The notes under the pieces were generated by a model, which was not told the origin of the DNA, did no database searches, and was given only the letters and a program-made list of their open reading frames with translations. DNA of 43,161 bases, taken from the NCBI GenBank assembly GCA_964601735.1, contig CAZROO010000009.1, positions 1-43,161 of the forward strand, in the 5' to 3' direction. The position numbers and the translations under genes are program-made. How positions within the stretch are numbered: the stretch's first letter is position 1; the number at the start of each line of letters is the position of its first letter. The stretch is from DATAJX01 sp964601735 (lineage in GTDB: Bacteria; Pseudomonadota; Alphaproteobacteria; UBA2136; UBA6156). Shown here one piece after another: positions 33,596 through 42,958 of this stretch.

Positions 33596-33611
33596 GGCAA
33601 GCCGGGGCTGG

Positions 33612-34667
33612 TTAATTTGTAAGCGGCTGGCTCTTTACCAAATCGTTAAAACGGGCTTGGGCCTCGGCAACCGTTTGCGGGGACGGCGCCAGCAGCGGGG
33701 CCATGTTTTGCAGGTAGGAATGGGCGACAGGATTGAGAGACGGCAGGACGGCATCGGCCAGTTGGTTGGCATCCTGCGCATTGTAAATGGTGCCCGCCAT
33801 GCCCGCCTTGAGTTTGCTGAAGCTGCAAATGACGATGTCGCACCCGGCCTTGAGGGCGTTTTGGGCGCGTTGGGCGTAAGTGCCGCGGAGGGCTTTCATG
33901 CCCAGGTCGTCAGCCAGGATGAGGCCGTTGAAATTCCAGCGCTGGCGCATGCTGTTGAGGAGCGCGGGGGAATTGGTAGCGGCGTTTTGGCTATCGAACG
34001 CCGGGTAGCGGATGTGCGCGGTCATGATGAAATCGGCCTGCGGCGCCAGTTTTTGGAAAGGCAGCGAATCTTCGGCAAGCTGGGCCCGCGTGGCGGTAAC
34101 GATGGGGAGTTCGGCGTGGCTGTCGGTGGTGGCGCGACCGTGGCCGGGCGCGTGCTTGAGGCAGGCGAAGCAGCCCCCTGCCCTCAAGCCTTCCAGCGCG
34201 GCCTGGCCCAGCGCGGCGACGGTGGCGGGATTATCGGAGAAAGCGCGGTCGCCGATGATGGCGTGGGTGTTGGGGTGAGCGACATCGAGCACGGGGCTGA
34301 GCACCCAGGTGGCGCCGACATCGCGCAACTGCGCGGCCAGCAGCAGGTGGCCGAGGCGGCAGGCTTCGAGCGCCTGCCCGGGATTGCCCTGGTACCAGTC
34401 GCCATAGGCTTTGGCGGGCGGTAGATTGCCCCCGAATTGCAGGCGCTGGACGCGGCCGCCTTCCTGGTCGACAGCGATGAAGGGGGATTCGAACGGCGAA
34501 AAGGATTGAAGCTTTTTGCACAGCGCGCGCGTTTGTTCCGGAGTTTGAATATTACGCGCAAAGAGCAGGAAGCCCATAGGATTGAGTGCCTTGATGAAGG
34601 CGGTTTCGTCGGCCGATAGCGTGGGGCCGGACAGGCCGAGAAGAACGGGGGAGACTGGTTTGCTCAT
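33612..34667 (-). CDS. nagZ: Beta-N-acetylhexosaminidase NagZ
   Basis: NagZ is a cytoplasmic glycoside hydrolase family 3 enzyme that removes GlcNAc from recycled muropeptides. VDQEGGRVQRL, the catalytic-loop KHAPGHGRATTDSHAELP and the nucleophile region ILADDLGMKAL are intact. The 351 residues are typical and no signal peptide is present. It follows the SPOR gene, matching the alphaproteobacterial argS–SPOR–nagZ order. Confidence 0.95.
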   Translation of the reverse strand: MSKPVSPVLLGLSGPTLSADETAFIKALNPMGFLLFARNIQTPEQTRALCKKLQSFSPFESPFIAVDQEGGRVQRLQFGGNLPPAKAYGDWYQGNPGQALEACRLGHLLLAAQLRDVGATWVLSPVLDVAHPNTHAIIGDRAFSDNPATVAALGQAALEGLRAGGCFACLKHAPGHGRATTDSHAELPIVTATRAQLAEDSLPFQKLAPQADFIMTAHIRYPAFDSQNAATNSPALLNSMRQRWNFNGLILADDLGMKALRGTYAQRAQNALKAGCDIVICSFSKLKAGMAGTIYNAQDANQLADAVLPSLNPVAHSYLQNMAPLLAPSPQTVAEAQARFNDLVKSQPLTN

Positions 34668-34705
34668 GCTGGTGATTGTACCTAGCCCTTATACCATTGG
34701 GCAAC

Positions 34706-34727
34706 AAAGGCCCCAAGCGGGGCCTTT
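34706..34727. terminator. Intrinsic terminator between SPOR gene and nagZ
   Basis: AAAGGCCCC–AAGC–GGGGCCTTT perfect 9-bp stem. The T-tract on the minus side is short (TTTGTT). Confidence 0.75.
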
Positions 34728-34731
34728 GAAG

Positions 34732-35535
34732 CTATTTTCCAGCTACCGGGAAGCAGGGTTGTTTGCTGCCAAGCGCGGCGCAGACTTTTTTGGCGGCGGC
34801 ACTATTGGCCAAGCCAAAGAACTGTACGCGCCAGTGGCCATTGCCGGCAGCGGGTGTGGCCAGGCGCAGGCCCTTGAGTGCGGGGTACTGTGCTTGCAGC
34901 CTGGCCCCGGCCTTTTGCGCATCGGCCTGGCTGCCAACGGCAGCCAGTTGTACACCGTAGCTGCCACCGGTGGCGGGCTTGGCTTCGGTCTTGGGCGCGG
35001 GCTCGGCAGCGGGAGCGGCTTGAGCCACCGGCTGCGCATGAGGTTGTTCGACAGGTTGCGCCTGAGCAATGGGCTGCGGGTTGAGTTTGGTTTCGGCCAC
35101 CACAGGGGCTGGCGCGGCAGCCTGAGGTGGCGCCTTGGAAGACGCGGCGGTTTTGACCGGCGGAATAGTAACTGTAGGGCTATTATTGGCCTGCGGCGCA
35201 GTGGCAGTGATCACTTCGGTCGGCGTTGCGGCACCTTCCAGCGGTAACTGAGCCACCTGCCCGGCTACCGGCGCGGGCGCCGGGGCGGAAACGCCGGTGG
35301 AGGCTTCATCAAGCAGGTCAAAGACCATTTTATCGCGGTTGGGGATGACCATACCCCCCGGTTCGTCCGGGCGGCGCTTGAGGGCTGTATCGGGCGGGCT
35401 GATGAGTGCAGGCTCGACTTGCGCGGTACGGATTTCGTCACGCATCCACAATGCGTAAATAACCATACCGATAAACCCGCATGCCACCAGCGCCACCAGG
35501 CTCAGCTTAAGCCAGCGCATCATCATATCGCCCAT
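34732..35535 (-). CDS. SPOR-domain membrane protein
   Basis: SPOR domains bind denuded peptidoglycan and bring proteins to the division septum. One N-terminal membrane helix (LKLSLVALVACGFIGMVIYAL) leads to a long Pro/Ala-rich linker (about 55–185). The C-terminal SPOR domain (about 188–263) starts GGSYGVQLAAVGSQADAQKA and includes WRVQFFGLANSAAAKKVC. The position downstream of argS and upstream of nagZ is conserved in alphaproteobacteria. Three in-frame ATGs near the start leave a few residues uncertain. Confidence 0.92.
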   Translation of the reverse strand: MGDMMMRWLKLSLVALVACGFIGMVIYALWMRDEIRTAQVEPALISPPDTALKRRPDEPGGMVIPNRDKMVFDLLDEASTGVSAPAPAPVAGQVAQLPLEGAATPTEVITATAPQANNSPTVTIPPVKTAASSKAPPQAAAPAPVVAETKLNPQPIAQAQPVEQPHAQPVAQAAPAAEPAPKTEAKPATGGSYGVQLAAVGSQADAQKAGARLQAQYPALKGLRLATPAAGNGHWRVQFFGLANSAAAKKVCAALGSKQPCFPVAGK

Positions 35536-35554
35536 AAAAACTCTCTCTCTTACT

Positions 35555-35579
35555 CAAAAAACATACACAAAGTGTATGT
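35555..35579 (-). terminator. Intrinsic terminator downstream of argS
   Basis: On the minus strand ACATACAC–TTT–GTGTATGT is followed by TTTTT. The stem is 8 bp and fairly AT-rich. Confidence 0.6.
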
Positions 35580-35649
35580 AATCAATGTGCTGCATAAACG
35601 TGCAAAAGCAAAAGAGGAATTTAGTTAAAAACAGCAGACAGCAAGAGAA

Positions 35650-37368
35650 TTACATACTCTGTGGTGCAGAAACGCCACAAAGAGACAGAACGTCGGCAAT
35701 GGTGGTTTGGGCGGCGGCGGCAATAGCCAGGGAAATGGCGGTAGCGGCTTTGTCTGACGGATTCAGCCACTTTTCGGCTGCGTACCAGTGGTGGACAGCA
35801 CCCGCGAGTTGATGCGCATAAGTGGCCAGGCGGTGAGGTTCGAGCGATTTGGCGGCGAGCTCGATAACAAGGGGATACTGCGCCAGTGCCTGCAATACGG
35901 CGCGGGCAGCGGGGGTAAGTGCAGTGGAAGAAGCATTGGGCTGGGGTAAATCGGCAAGGCCCAGTTCGGCCTGCTGGCGGAATACCGAACACAGGCGGGC
36001 ATGGGCGTACTGCACATAGAACACCGGGTTATCCATGTTTTTGGCTACGGCCTTGGCAAGATCGAACGTCAGCGTGGTGGTGGGTTTGACCGTGAGCATG
36101 GTGAAGCGGAAGGCGTCGGCACCCACCTCTTCCAGCACATCGGAAAGCAGCACGATGTTGCCCGCGCGCTTGCTCAGTTTGACGGGTTGGCCGTCGCGCA
36201 GCACCTTGACCAACTCGTACGGCACGGGATGGTAGAGCCCTTTTTCGCCGGTAAGGCCTTCGATGGCTTTTTCAAGCGGGCGGAACGACCCGGCCTGTGC
36301 CGCGCCAATGACCGTGACCAGCAGGTGATAACCGCGCTGCAACTTATTATAGTGGTAGGCGATGTCCTGACCGAAATAGGTAGGTTCGCCGTTGCGCTTG
36401 TAAATCGGTTGGTCTTCTTCCAGACCAAAGGCGGTGGCCTTGAACAACGTCAGTTCGACCGGCACATAGTCTTTTACCTCCTTGCCCTTGGGCGGCGGTA
36501 GCGTGCCTTCGTACACGTAGCCTTTGTCGCGGAGGATTTTCACCGCTTCGGCCATCGCGCCGGTCTGATGCATATTCCACTCGGAGAAGTAATTGTCGAA
36601 CTTGATGCCAAGCATGTCGATATCGGGCCTGATAAGCGCCATGCAGGCATCGACCGCGAATTTTCGCAGGCCTTTGAATAGCTCTTCGTCGTCGGAAACT
36701 TTCAGCCACTTGTCGCCGTCTTGGTCTTTTAACTGTTTGGCAATATCGACGAGATACTCGCCGGGGTAACCATCGGCAGGTACGTCTACCTGCTCACCAA
36801 ACAGCTGGCGGTAACGGACGTGCAGCGACTTGACCAGTACGCGAATTTGCCCGCCAGCATCGTTCATCAGGTACTCACGGTAAACGGGGTAACCGGCTTT
36901 TTCGAGCAGGCTGGCAATGGCATCGCCAAACACCGCATTGCGGCCGTGACCAACGTGAATGGGTCCGGTGGGGTTGATGGAAATATATTCGACCAGCGCT
37001 TTTTGGCCATTGGAGAGGTCAAGTCCGCCGTAGTTGTTTTTGAGCTGCGGAATAACCAGCGCCTGGCCCATCAGCTCGGCATCGTGCACCTGCAAATTGA
37101 TAAACCCCGGCCCTGCCACGGCAACATGCTTAACAGCGGAAAGCTCCTGTAAATGCGGCAGTAGATTGGTAGCAATGACCTGCGGTGACTGTCCGGCAGC
37201 CTTGGCCAGAACCATCGCGGCGTTGGTGGCAAAGTCTCCGTGCGCGGGGTCGCGCGGGGTTTCCAGCACTACATTATTAAAGGAAATATCAGATGGCAGA
37301 ACACCATCTTTTTTCAGCGTTTCAAGCGCCTCAAACAAACCGGTGCGGAGTTGCTGGTAAAGTGACAT
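35650..37368 (-). CDS. argS: Arginyl-tRNA synthetase
   Basis: This class-I synthetase charges tRNA-Arg. The HIGH-type motif is PTGPIHVGHGRN, the KMSKS-type motif is KLSKRAGN, and the C-terminal DALR anticodon domain ends the protein (NPSDKAATAISLAIAAAAQT). The 572 residues are normal. It starts 2 bp after the valS stop, so the two synthetases share a transcript. Confidence 0.97.
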   Translation of the reverse strand: MSLYQQLRTGLFEALETLKKDGVLPSDISFNNVVLETPRDPAHGDFATNAAMVLAKAAGQSPQVIATNLLPHLQELSAVKHVAVAGPGFINLQVHDAELMGQALVIPQLKNNYGGLDLSNGQKALVEYISINPTGPIHVGHGRNAVFGDAIASLLEKAGYPVYREYLMNDAGGQIRVLVKSLHVRYRQLFGEQVDVPADGYPGEYLVDIAKQLKDQDGDKWLKVSDDEELFKGLRKFAVDACMALIRPDIDMLGIKFDNYFSEWNMHQTGAMAEAVKILRDKGYVYEGTLPPPKGKEVKDYVPVELTLFKATAFGLEEDQPIYKRNGEPTYFGQDIAYHYNKLQRGYHLLVTVIGAAQAGSFRPLEKAIEGLTGEKGLYHPVPYELVKVLRDGQPVKLSKRAGNIVLLSDVLEEVGADAFRFTMLTVKPTTTLTFDLAKAVAKNMDNPVFYVQYAHARLCSVFRQQAELGLADLPQPNASSTALTPAARAVLQALAQYPLVIELAAKSLEPHRLATYAHQLAGAVHHWYAAEKWLNPSDKAATAISLAIAAAAQTTIADVLSLCGVSAPQSM

Positions 37369-37370
37369 AA

Positions 37371-40016
37371 CTAAACCGCGTACGGGCCTTTCAGCAGCGC
37401 TTCGATTTTGCCGGTACTTTCACGCAGCACGCTCTGGCGCTCGCGGTTCTGTTCCAGCACAGCGGCAGGAGCCTTGGCTACAAATCCAGCATTACCAAGC
37501 AGGTTTTCAATCTTGGAAAGCTCAGCCTGCTGGTTACCCAGTTCTTTCTGCAGGCGCTCACGCTCGGCGGAAAGATCAATCAATCCCATCAGCGGTAAAA
37601 TAAACTCCTCACCTTCCACCACCAGCACGGCTTCGCCCGCGGCAGGCACGGTGTTACGCTGGGAGAATTCCTCCACATTCGCCAGCGGCTTCAGGTAACT
37701 GGCAATCGCCTCCCATTCGCTGGGTAATCCCCCTTCACCTTTGTGGAAAATATTCAGCGGCGTCTTGAACGACAATTTGTGCAACATGCGCGCCTGGCGC
37801 ACCGCGCCGGTAATCGCCACCAGTTTATCGATGGTGGTACGCGCGGCGTCATCCACCGGCCAAGTGCTGTAAGCAGGCCAGCGTTGCAGCATCAAAAAGT
37901 TGTCCTTCTCGGCCAAGGTATGCCCTTGCCAAAGCTCTTCGGTAATAAAGGGGGTGAACGGGTGCAGCAACCGCAGCAGCTTTTCAAAGCCCCAGCCCAG
38001 CACGGCTTTGGTTTCGGCTTTGGTGGCATCATCGCCTTCGCGTAACAGTGGCTTGGTCAATTCCAAGTACCAGTCGCACCAGGTGCCCCAGGTAAAGTGA
38101 TAAATTTCCTGGGCCGCCTGATTAAAAGCATAAGCATCAAGGTGTTTGTCAATCTGCGTCGCAGCTTCGCGCAAACGGCCCACCAACCAGCGGTTGATGG
38201 GGTGCTTGATACCCGCCGGGTCAAACTCCTTCTCATCCTCCAACTGCCAGCGCACATCCTGCATGGCCATATAGCGTGCGGCATTCCAGAGCTTGGTGCA
38301 AAAGTTGCGGCTCTGCTCCACTTTGGTGGCGCCAAAGCGCATGTCTTCGCTGCTGGCAATCGTGGCCATCGTCAGGCGCAACGCATCGGTACCGAATTCA
38401 TCCATCAGGCCAATCGGGTCAACCACATTGCCCTTGCTCTTGCTCATCTTCTGGCCGTGTTCGTCGTTGATGAGCCCATGCGTAAAGATAGTCTTGAACG
38501 GTACCTTGCCGGTCAGTTCCAGGCCCATCATCACCATGCGGATAATCCAGAAAAACAAAATATCCCGCCCCGGCATAATGGCTTTGTTAGGATAGAACAA
38601 CTGCAAGCGCTCACCGCCATTCGGCCAGCCCTGCGTGGCAAACGGCCACAGCCCGCTGCTGAACCAGGTATCGAGGATATCCTCGTCCTGCTTCCAGCCT
38701 TCGCCTTGCGGCGCCTTGTGGCCTACATAAATCTCATCGCCTTTATACCAAGCGGGAATCCGGTGCCCCCACCACAACTGGCGGCTGATGCACCAATCCT
38801 GAATGTTTTCCAGCCAGTGGCGGTAAATCTTTTCGTCGCGGTCGTTGACGAACTCGATGTTGCCATCGTCCGCCGCCTTCAAACACTTTTCGGCAATCGG
38901 CCCGGCCTTCACATACCATTGCCAGGTCAGGTAGGGCTCCAGAATCACATCATCGCGCTCGGCATGGCCTACGCTGTGCGGGTGAGCTTCCACTTTGACG
39001 AGATGACCCAACGCTTCCAAATCGGCCACCATCTTTTTGCGCGCGGCAAAACGCTCCAGCCCGCGATACGCCTCCGGCGCATTCTCATTCAGGTGCGCAT
39101 CCGGCGTCAACAGGTTAATCAGCGACAGCTCCATTTCATCCCTGTGGCGCTGGTAAAAAGCAAAGTCATTAAAGTCATGCGCCGGCGTCACTTTCACCAT
39201 GCCGCTGCCAAATGCCGGGTCGGCCATTTCGTCCGCCACAATAAAAATCTCACGCTCACACACCGGCACAATCACTTTTTTGCCGACCAAGTCCCTGGCA
39301 CGCCCGTCATTGGGATTAATCGCAATCGCGGCATCGGCCAGAATGGTTTCCGGACGCGTGGTGGCAATCTCAATGCCATCTTCGCCTTTAAACTTGAAGC
39401 CGTCGGCAAACTTATAGCGCACATGCCACAGGTTGCCCTGTACTTCCTTATGCTTCACTTCCAGGTCGCTCACGGCGGTTTGCATCCTGGGGTCCCAGTT
39501 CACCAGGCGCTGGCCGCGGTAAATCAGGCCCTTTTCATATAAGGTAATAAAAGCTTCATTGACCGCCGCCACATAGGCCGGGTCCATGGTAAAGCGCTCG
39601 TTTTGCCAGTTGCAGCTAATTCCTAAGCGGCGCAGCTGGCTGGTAATGACACCATGCGAGTAGTCCTTCCACTCCCAGGCTTTTTCCAAAAATTTCTCGC
39701 GGCCAAAGTCAAAACGGTTTTTGCCCTCTTTGGCCCACCCACGCTCCAGCACCACGTGCACGGCAATGCTCGCATGGTCAGTACCAGGCTGGTAGAGCGC
39801 GTCCAAACCCATCATACGGGCACGGCGAATCAGAATATCCGGTAGCGTATTATCCAGCGCATGCCCCAGGTGCAACGTGCCCGTCACGTTGGGCGGCGGC
39901 ATCATAATGGCAAAAGGCTTGCGGCCGTCCAGACGCACGTCAAAGCAGCCGGTCTTTTCCCAGGCATCATACCAGCGGTTTTCGATAGCCTTAAAATCGT
40001 AACGGGTTTCCAACAT
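37371..40016 (-). CDS. valS: Valyl-tRNA synthetase
   Basis: This class-I synthetase charges tRNA-Val and edits Thr-tRNA-Val. The HIGH motif is PPPNVTGTLHLGHAL, the KMSKS motif is KMSKSKGNVVDP, and a C-terminal coiled coil begins near LSAERERLQKELGNQQ. The 881 residues are typical. It lies between popZ and argS on the same strand. Confidence 0.98.
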   Translation of the reverse strand: MLETRYDFKAIENRWYDAWEKTGCFDVRLDGRKPFAIMMPPPNVTGTLHLGHALDNTLPDILIRRARMMGLDALYQPGTDHASIAVHVVLERGWAKEGKNRFDFGREKFLEKAWEWKDYSHGVITSQLRRLGISCNWQNERFTMDPAYVAAVNEAFITLYEKGLIYRGQRLVNWDPRMQTAVSDLEVKHKEVQGNLWHVRYKFADGFKFKGEDGIEIATTRPETILADAAIAINPNDGRARDLVGKKVIVPVCEREIFIVADEMADPAFGSGMVKVTPAHDFNDFAFYQRHRDEMELSLINLLTPDAHLNENAPEAYRGLERFAARKKMVADLEALGHLVKVEAHPHSVGHAERDDVILEPYLTWQWYVKAGPIAEKCLKAADDGNIEFVNDRDEKIYRHWLENIQDWCISRQLWWGHRIPAWYKGDEIYVGHKAPQGEGWKQDEDILDTWFSSGLWPFATQGWPNGGERLQLFYPNKAIMPGRDILFFWIIRMVMMGLELTGKVPFKTIFTHGLINDEHGQKMSKSKGNVVDPIGLMDEFGTDALRLTMATIASSEDMRFGATKVEQSRNFCTKLWNAARYMAMQDVRWQLEDEKEFDPAGIKHPINRWLVGRLREAATQIDKHLDAYAFNQAAQEIYHFTWGTWCDWYLELTKPLLREGDDATKAETKAVLGWGFEKLLRLLHPFTPFITEELWQGHTLAEKDNFLMLQRWPAYSTWPVDDAARTTIDKLVAITGAVRQARMLHKLSFKTPLNIFHKGEGGLPSEWEAIASYLKPLANVEEFSQRNTVPAAGEAVLVVEGEEFILPLMGLIDLSAERERLQKELGNQQAELSKIENLLGNAGFVAKAPAAVLEQNRERQSVLRESTGKIEALLKGPYAV

Positions 40017-40104
40017 GCCAATAAATCTCTATATCGGCCGCACCTTAGGCAATCCCAAGGGCAGAATCAAGCCAAAAACGGCTTTTTCACCAGGTTATGA
40101 GAAG

Positions 40105-40791
40105 CTATTCGTCGTTGGCGAGCTTGCTGATTTCAGCCTGCACCAGCCGCTCCACCACACCGGCAAGGTTCTGCTCCAGCCAGGTTTGAACCAGCGGGCG
40201 CAAGGCAGCAGCCAAAACCTCGGCGGGTAAAGCCACCTGTAGGTCGGCCACGTCATTCACCAGGCCCAGCGGCATCATTTCGGGCGCCGCAGACGGGGCA
40301 GGTTTAGCCTCCGGAGCCGGTACTGAGGCAGCCTCCGGAGCCGAGGGTGCAGGTGCGGGCGTTGCCGCAATTTCAGAAATCAACTTATCCAGGTGGTCAT
40401 CCGTCACTACCGATGCAGGCGTGGCTGATGGAGCCGGGGCGGCAGGTTCAGCTACCGGTACGGCAGCAGGCGCAGGAGCAACAGCCGGAGCCGCCACAGG
40501 CTGTTCAGGTTCCCCTTGCCCCAGCACATCCACCGGTGCCGGTACATCGGCAGCAGACTGCATTTTCATTTCACCTTGGCCAAACGCAGCCAAATCCACA
40601 ATCTCTTCAGCTGGCGCCGCGCCATCGCCCGCCGGAGCCACATCGGCCTCCGACAATGCCAGCACTTCCTCGTCCGACACTTCCACCAGCTCGGCAGGCG
40701 CGGCCGGGGTTCCGGCTTTAGCCGTTTCCTCCGCCAGCGTAGTACGGATAGAGGTCAGGATTTCTTCCATGTTGGTCTGTTGGGCGGCCAT
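40105..40791 (-). CDS. popZ: PopZ-like polar organising protein (DUF2497)
   Basis: PopZ forms a cell-pole matrix that anchors ParB–parS and cell-fate regulators in alphaproteobacteria. The conserved N-terminal helix NMEEILTSIRTTLAEE, a long acidic Pro/Ala-rich disordered middle (about 30–185) and the C-terminal oligomerisation helices (AALRPLVQTWLEQNLAGVVE, RLVQAEISKLAN) match the family. DUF2497 genes commonly precede valS in alphaproteobacteria, as here. Confidence 0.88.
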   Translation of the reverse strand: MAAQQTNMEEILTSIRTTLAEETAKAGTPAAPAELVEVSDEEVLALSEADVAPAGDGAAPAEEIVDLAAFGQGEMKMQSAADVPAPVDVLGQGEPEQPVAAPAVAPAPAAVPVAEPAAPAPSATPASVVTDDHLDKLISEIAATPAPAPSAPEAASVPAPEAKPAPSAAPEMMPLGLVNDVADLQVALPAEVLAAALRPLVQTWLEQNLAGVVERLVQAEISKLANDE

Positions 40792-40890
40792 ACTCGCTTG
40801 TTTCTTATCTTTTTAACAATGCCGGAATATGTACCATGCTACCAAGGCCTTGGCAAAAAAATGTCACACCCGTGTGATTTATGCCGAGTC

Positions 40891-41298
40891 TCACGAATTT
40901 TGGCGCAAACCCTTTTCAAACGGACGGAATCCAAACCAAAACGCAACGATGCCTCCAATCATCGCGTAATCCTCGCTGCCCAAAGTCACGCCACTCGCCC
41001 GCGCCACCACGTACCAGCCAAAGGCGGTGAAAGTCACAATCGGCCGCACCAGCCCGCGCAGCAGCAATACAACCGGCGGCGCCCCCGCTGCCGTCGCCAC
41101 ATCCGCCTGACGCGCCTTATCAATCTGGTCATACACCAGCTGCTGGGCGTTCGTGTCCTGCGTCAAAAAATGCTGAAGCGCCTCGCCCACCTTACCCACA
41201 TTATCTTCATTCAAGCCAGTCATGTTGGCTACTTCGGCCTTGCGCGCCAGCAAGTAGCCAACAATCACCTGAATCACCGGCAGCACCAACGCTCCCAT
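40891..41298 (-). CDS. Three-helix holin-like protein (GTA/phage type)
   Basis: The 135-residue product resembles the 3TM holin family of gene transfer agents and prophages. One N-terminal hydrophobic segment (VLPVIQVIVGYLLA), a helix rich in Glu/Gln, then LLRGLVRPIVTFTAFGWYVVA and YAMIGGIVAFWFGFRPFEKG. The latter is a family hallmark. Holins let endolysins reach the wall. GGGAG lies 8 bases before the ATG. It starts 2 bp after the amidase stop and forms a lysis module with it. Confidence 0.8.
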   Translation of the reverse strand: MGALVLPVIQVIVGYLLARKAEVANMTGLNEDNVGKVGEALQHFLTQDTNAQQLVYDQIDKARQADVATAAGAPPVVLLLRGLVRPIVTFTAFGWYVVARASGVTLGSEDYAMIGGIVAFWFGFRPFEKGLRQNS

Positions 41299-41300
41299 GA

Positions 41301-41675
41301 CTATTCTCCCAATATGCCGTGCGCATCAAAATTAGGGCAGGTCTTATTATGGTTGAACTCACAATGATTAAAAACCTTTAACCCCGGGTACATACTTGCC
41401 AGCATGGCATGAATCCGCTTCAGCGCCGCAAACTGCCCGGGCAGAAAATCCTTCACCCCCACCAAACAGGTTCCCACGCTGTCGGCGTTCTCACCCTGGC
41501 AATGCGCACCAACCACGTCCAGCATGCGGCCCACTTCCACCTCGCCATCGCGGCAGATGACAAAATGATAGCCAATATCATCCCACCCGCGATCCAGATG
41601 CCACTGGCGAATCATCTTCACGTCGCCAATCTCGCTATCACTGCAATGAACAATATGCTTGGCAATCGCCCGCAT
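41301..41675 (-). CDS. T7-lysozyme-like N-acetylmuramoyl-L-alanine amidase (endolysin)
   Basis: The 124-residue enzyme matches the amidase_2/T7 lysozyme fold, which cuts the bond between MurNAc and L-Ala in peptidoglycan. It carries the zinc ligands H10, H104 and C113 and the catalytic Y36 and K111 expected from T7 lysozyme. RQWHLDRGWDDIGYHFVI and SVGTCLVGVKDF are typical. There is no signal peptide, so export needs a holin, and a holin-like gene follows 2 bp later. It is a phage or gene-transfer-agent lysis enzyme. Confidence 0.9.
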   Translation of the reverse strand: MRAIAKHIVHCSDSEIGDVKMIRQWHLDRGWDDIGYHFVICRDGEVEVGRMLDVVGAHCQGENADSVGTCLVGVKDFLPGQFAALKRIHAMLASMYPGLKVFNHCEFNHNKTCPNFDAHGILGE

Positions 41676-41676
41676 C

Positions 41677-41847
41677 TCAGTGTCCCCCGCTCAACATGCC
41701 CCAGGTAAAACCTACAAACGCCGTCAACGCACTCAGGCACCAGGCCACACCGCCCACAAACCCCTTGTAGCGCTCCAGTTCGTCACGTAGCGCCCGCACC
41801 TCGCCGGCAATCTTGCGCAGCTCAAATACAATCTCCTGGTTTTCCAT
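41677..41847 (-). CDS. Small coiled-coil membrane protein of the lysis module
   Basis: The 56-residue product has an N-terminal coiled coil (IVFELRKIAGEVRALRDELE) and one membrane segment (about 37–53). The ATG at 41847 has AAGGA about 5 bases upstream. It ends 1 bp before the amidase start, so it belongs to the lysis unit and may be a second holin or an accessory protein. The frame is open upstream but without a better start. Confidence 0.7.
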   Translation of the reverse strand: MENQEIVFELRKIAGEVRALRDELERYKGFVGGVAWCLSALTAFVGFTWGMLSGGH

Positions 41848-41926
41848 TCTGTCCTTCTCCCTCAAAAAGCCCTGAACACAGGCAATCCTCTTGCGCCACC
41901 GTAAGGCGGCCCGTAAATTGCCCCGC

Positions 41927-42466
41927 ATGAGCAAAACCTCCGAAATTCAAACGCCCACGCCCAGTGCCAACCCGCTCACCCCGTTGCGCTACAACATCCT
42001 GTTGACCCGTGACGGCAAAGAGCTGACGTTCGATTTCCCTCCCGCCACGGCCGACCTCATCACCCGCTACGGCTACCTGCTGCCGCACGATACCCGCTGC
42101 GCCCCCGGCCTGGTGCAGGACGAAAACGACCTCTACCGCCTGCTCGAACCCGTGCTCGGCAAGGGCTACCACGGCAACCTCAGCTACCACACGCGCAAGC
42201 AGGTCATCGTCTCCCTGCACGATACCGCCATCCTCGGCTACCAGCGCCAGAGCATCATCGACCCCCGCCTCACCAACGAGGTGGCCAACTTCTGGGAAAT
42301 CTACCTCGATCAACGAGTCTTCCCCCAAGCGCTCGATGAATCCTGGCAGCAACTGCTGGCCGAAATGATCACCACCGAAACCACCGACAACGATGCCGAT
42401 CGCAAACTGGCAGAAGACATCAAGTCACGCCTGCTCGAGCAAGCGCAAGACGACGAAACCGAATAG
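41927..42466 (+). CDS. Protein of unknown function beside the lysis module
   Basis: The 179-residue protein has no signal peptide or membrane segment and I do not recognise it. Start at the ATG 41927 is preferred over a TTG at 41891. The sequence is rich in Leu and acidic residues and ends in a likely helix with QAQDDETE. It is divergent from the lysis genes, and its codon use fits a GC-rich genome. It may be part of the phage-like segment. Confidence 0.7.
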   Translation: MSKTSEIQTPTPSANPLTPLRYNILLTRDGKELTFDFPPATADLITRYGYLLPHDTRCAPGLVQDENDLYRLLEPVLGKGYHGNLSYHTRKQVIVSLHDTAILGYQRQSIIDPRLTNEVANFWEIYLDQRVFPQALDESWQQLLAEMITTETTDNDADRKLAEDIKSRLLEQAQDDETE

Positions 42467-42507
42467 GCTTCTACTGGCCGGGGTGCTTTTTCATTTTTGC
42501 TCGCCCT

Positions 42508-42546
42508 GCGCTCCTCACGTACTAAAAGTGTACGCTGCGGTGCTCG
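42508..42546. repeat. Imperfect palindromic repeat in intergenic region
   Basis: GCGCTCCTCACGTAC and GTACGCTGCGGTGC form a long imperfect inverted repeat around TAAAAGT. It lies between convergent genes and could act in termination. Confidence 0.5.
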
Positions 42547-42592
42547 GCCATCGACAAAAATAAAAAATCCCTCCCGCCCAGCGAATCCTTGG

Positions 42593-42943
42593 TTAATCTG
42601 TCAGGTTCACCGAGCGCTCGTCGAGCATCCGCTGCAAATCGTCAATAATGTCATCCAGCTTCATCTGAACCGGGTCACCGTGCAGCGGCACCAGAATCAC
42701 GGTCTCGTTATCCGCCTGCAAACGCAAGTCGCGCAGCGTCGGTTTTAAATGAAGCGTGTTCCAGGCCAGCACCGCCTGGCGGTCACGCCCTTCAAGCAGC
42801 AAGGCCAGAATACTCTGCAACTGCCCCACATGCTGCTGGAACATCTCCTGCTCGGCCTGGCGCTGTTGCAGTACCTTGGCCACCGCCTGTTTCCACGGTA
42901 AAAACTGATTCCGGTGCCATTCCTGTACCGTCATGTCCGCCAT
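42593..42943 (-). CDS. Coiled-coil protein of unknown function
   Basis: The 116-residue protein has a Gln-rich coiled coil (VLQQRQAEQEMFQQHVGQLQ) and a beta-rich C-terminal half (NETVILVPLHGDPVQMKLDD). GGGAGG lies about 8 bases before the ATG. It follows the partial gene at the right edge by 15 bp, in one operon. No family is recognised; the setting suggests a phage or gene-transfer-agent gene. Confidence 0.7.
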   Translation of the reverse strand: MADMTVQEWHRNQFLPWKQAVAKVLQQRQAEQEMFQQHVGQLQSILALLLEGRDRQAVLAWNTLHLKPTLRDLRLQADNETVILVPLHGDPVQMKLDDIIDDLQRMLDERSVNLTD

Positions 42944-42958
42944 TGTCCGTTCCTCCCT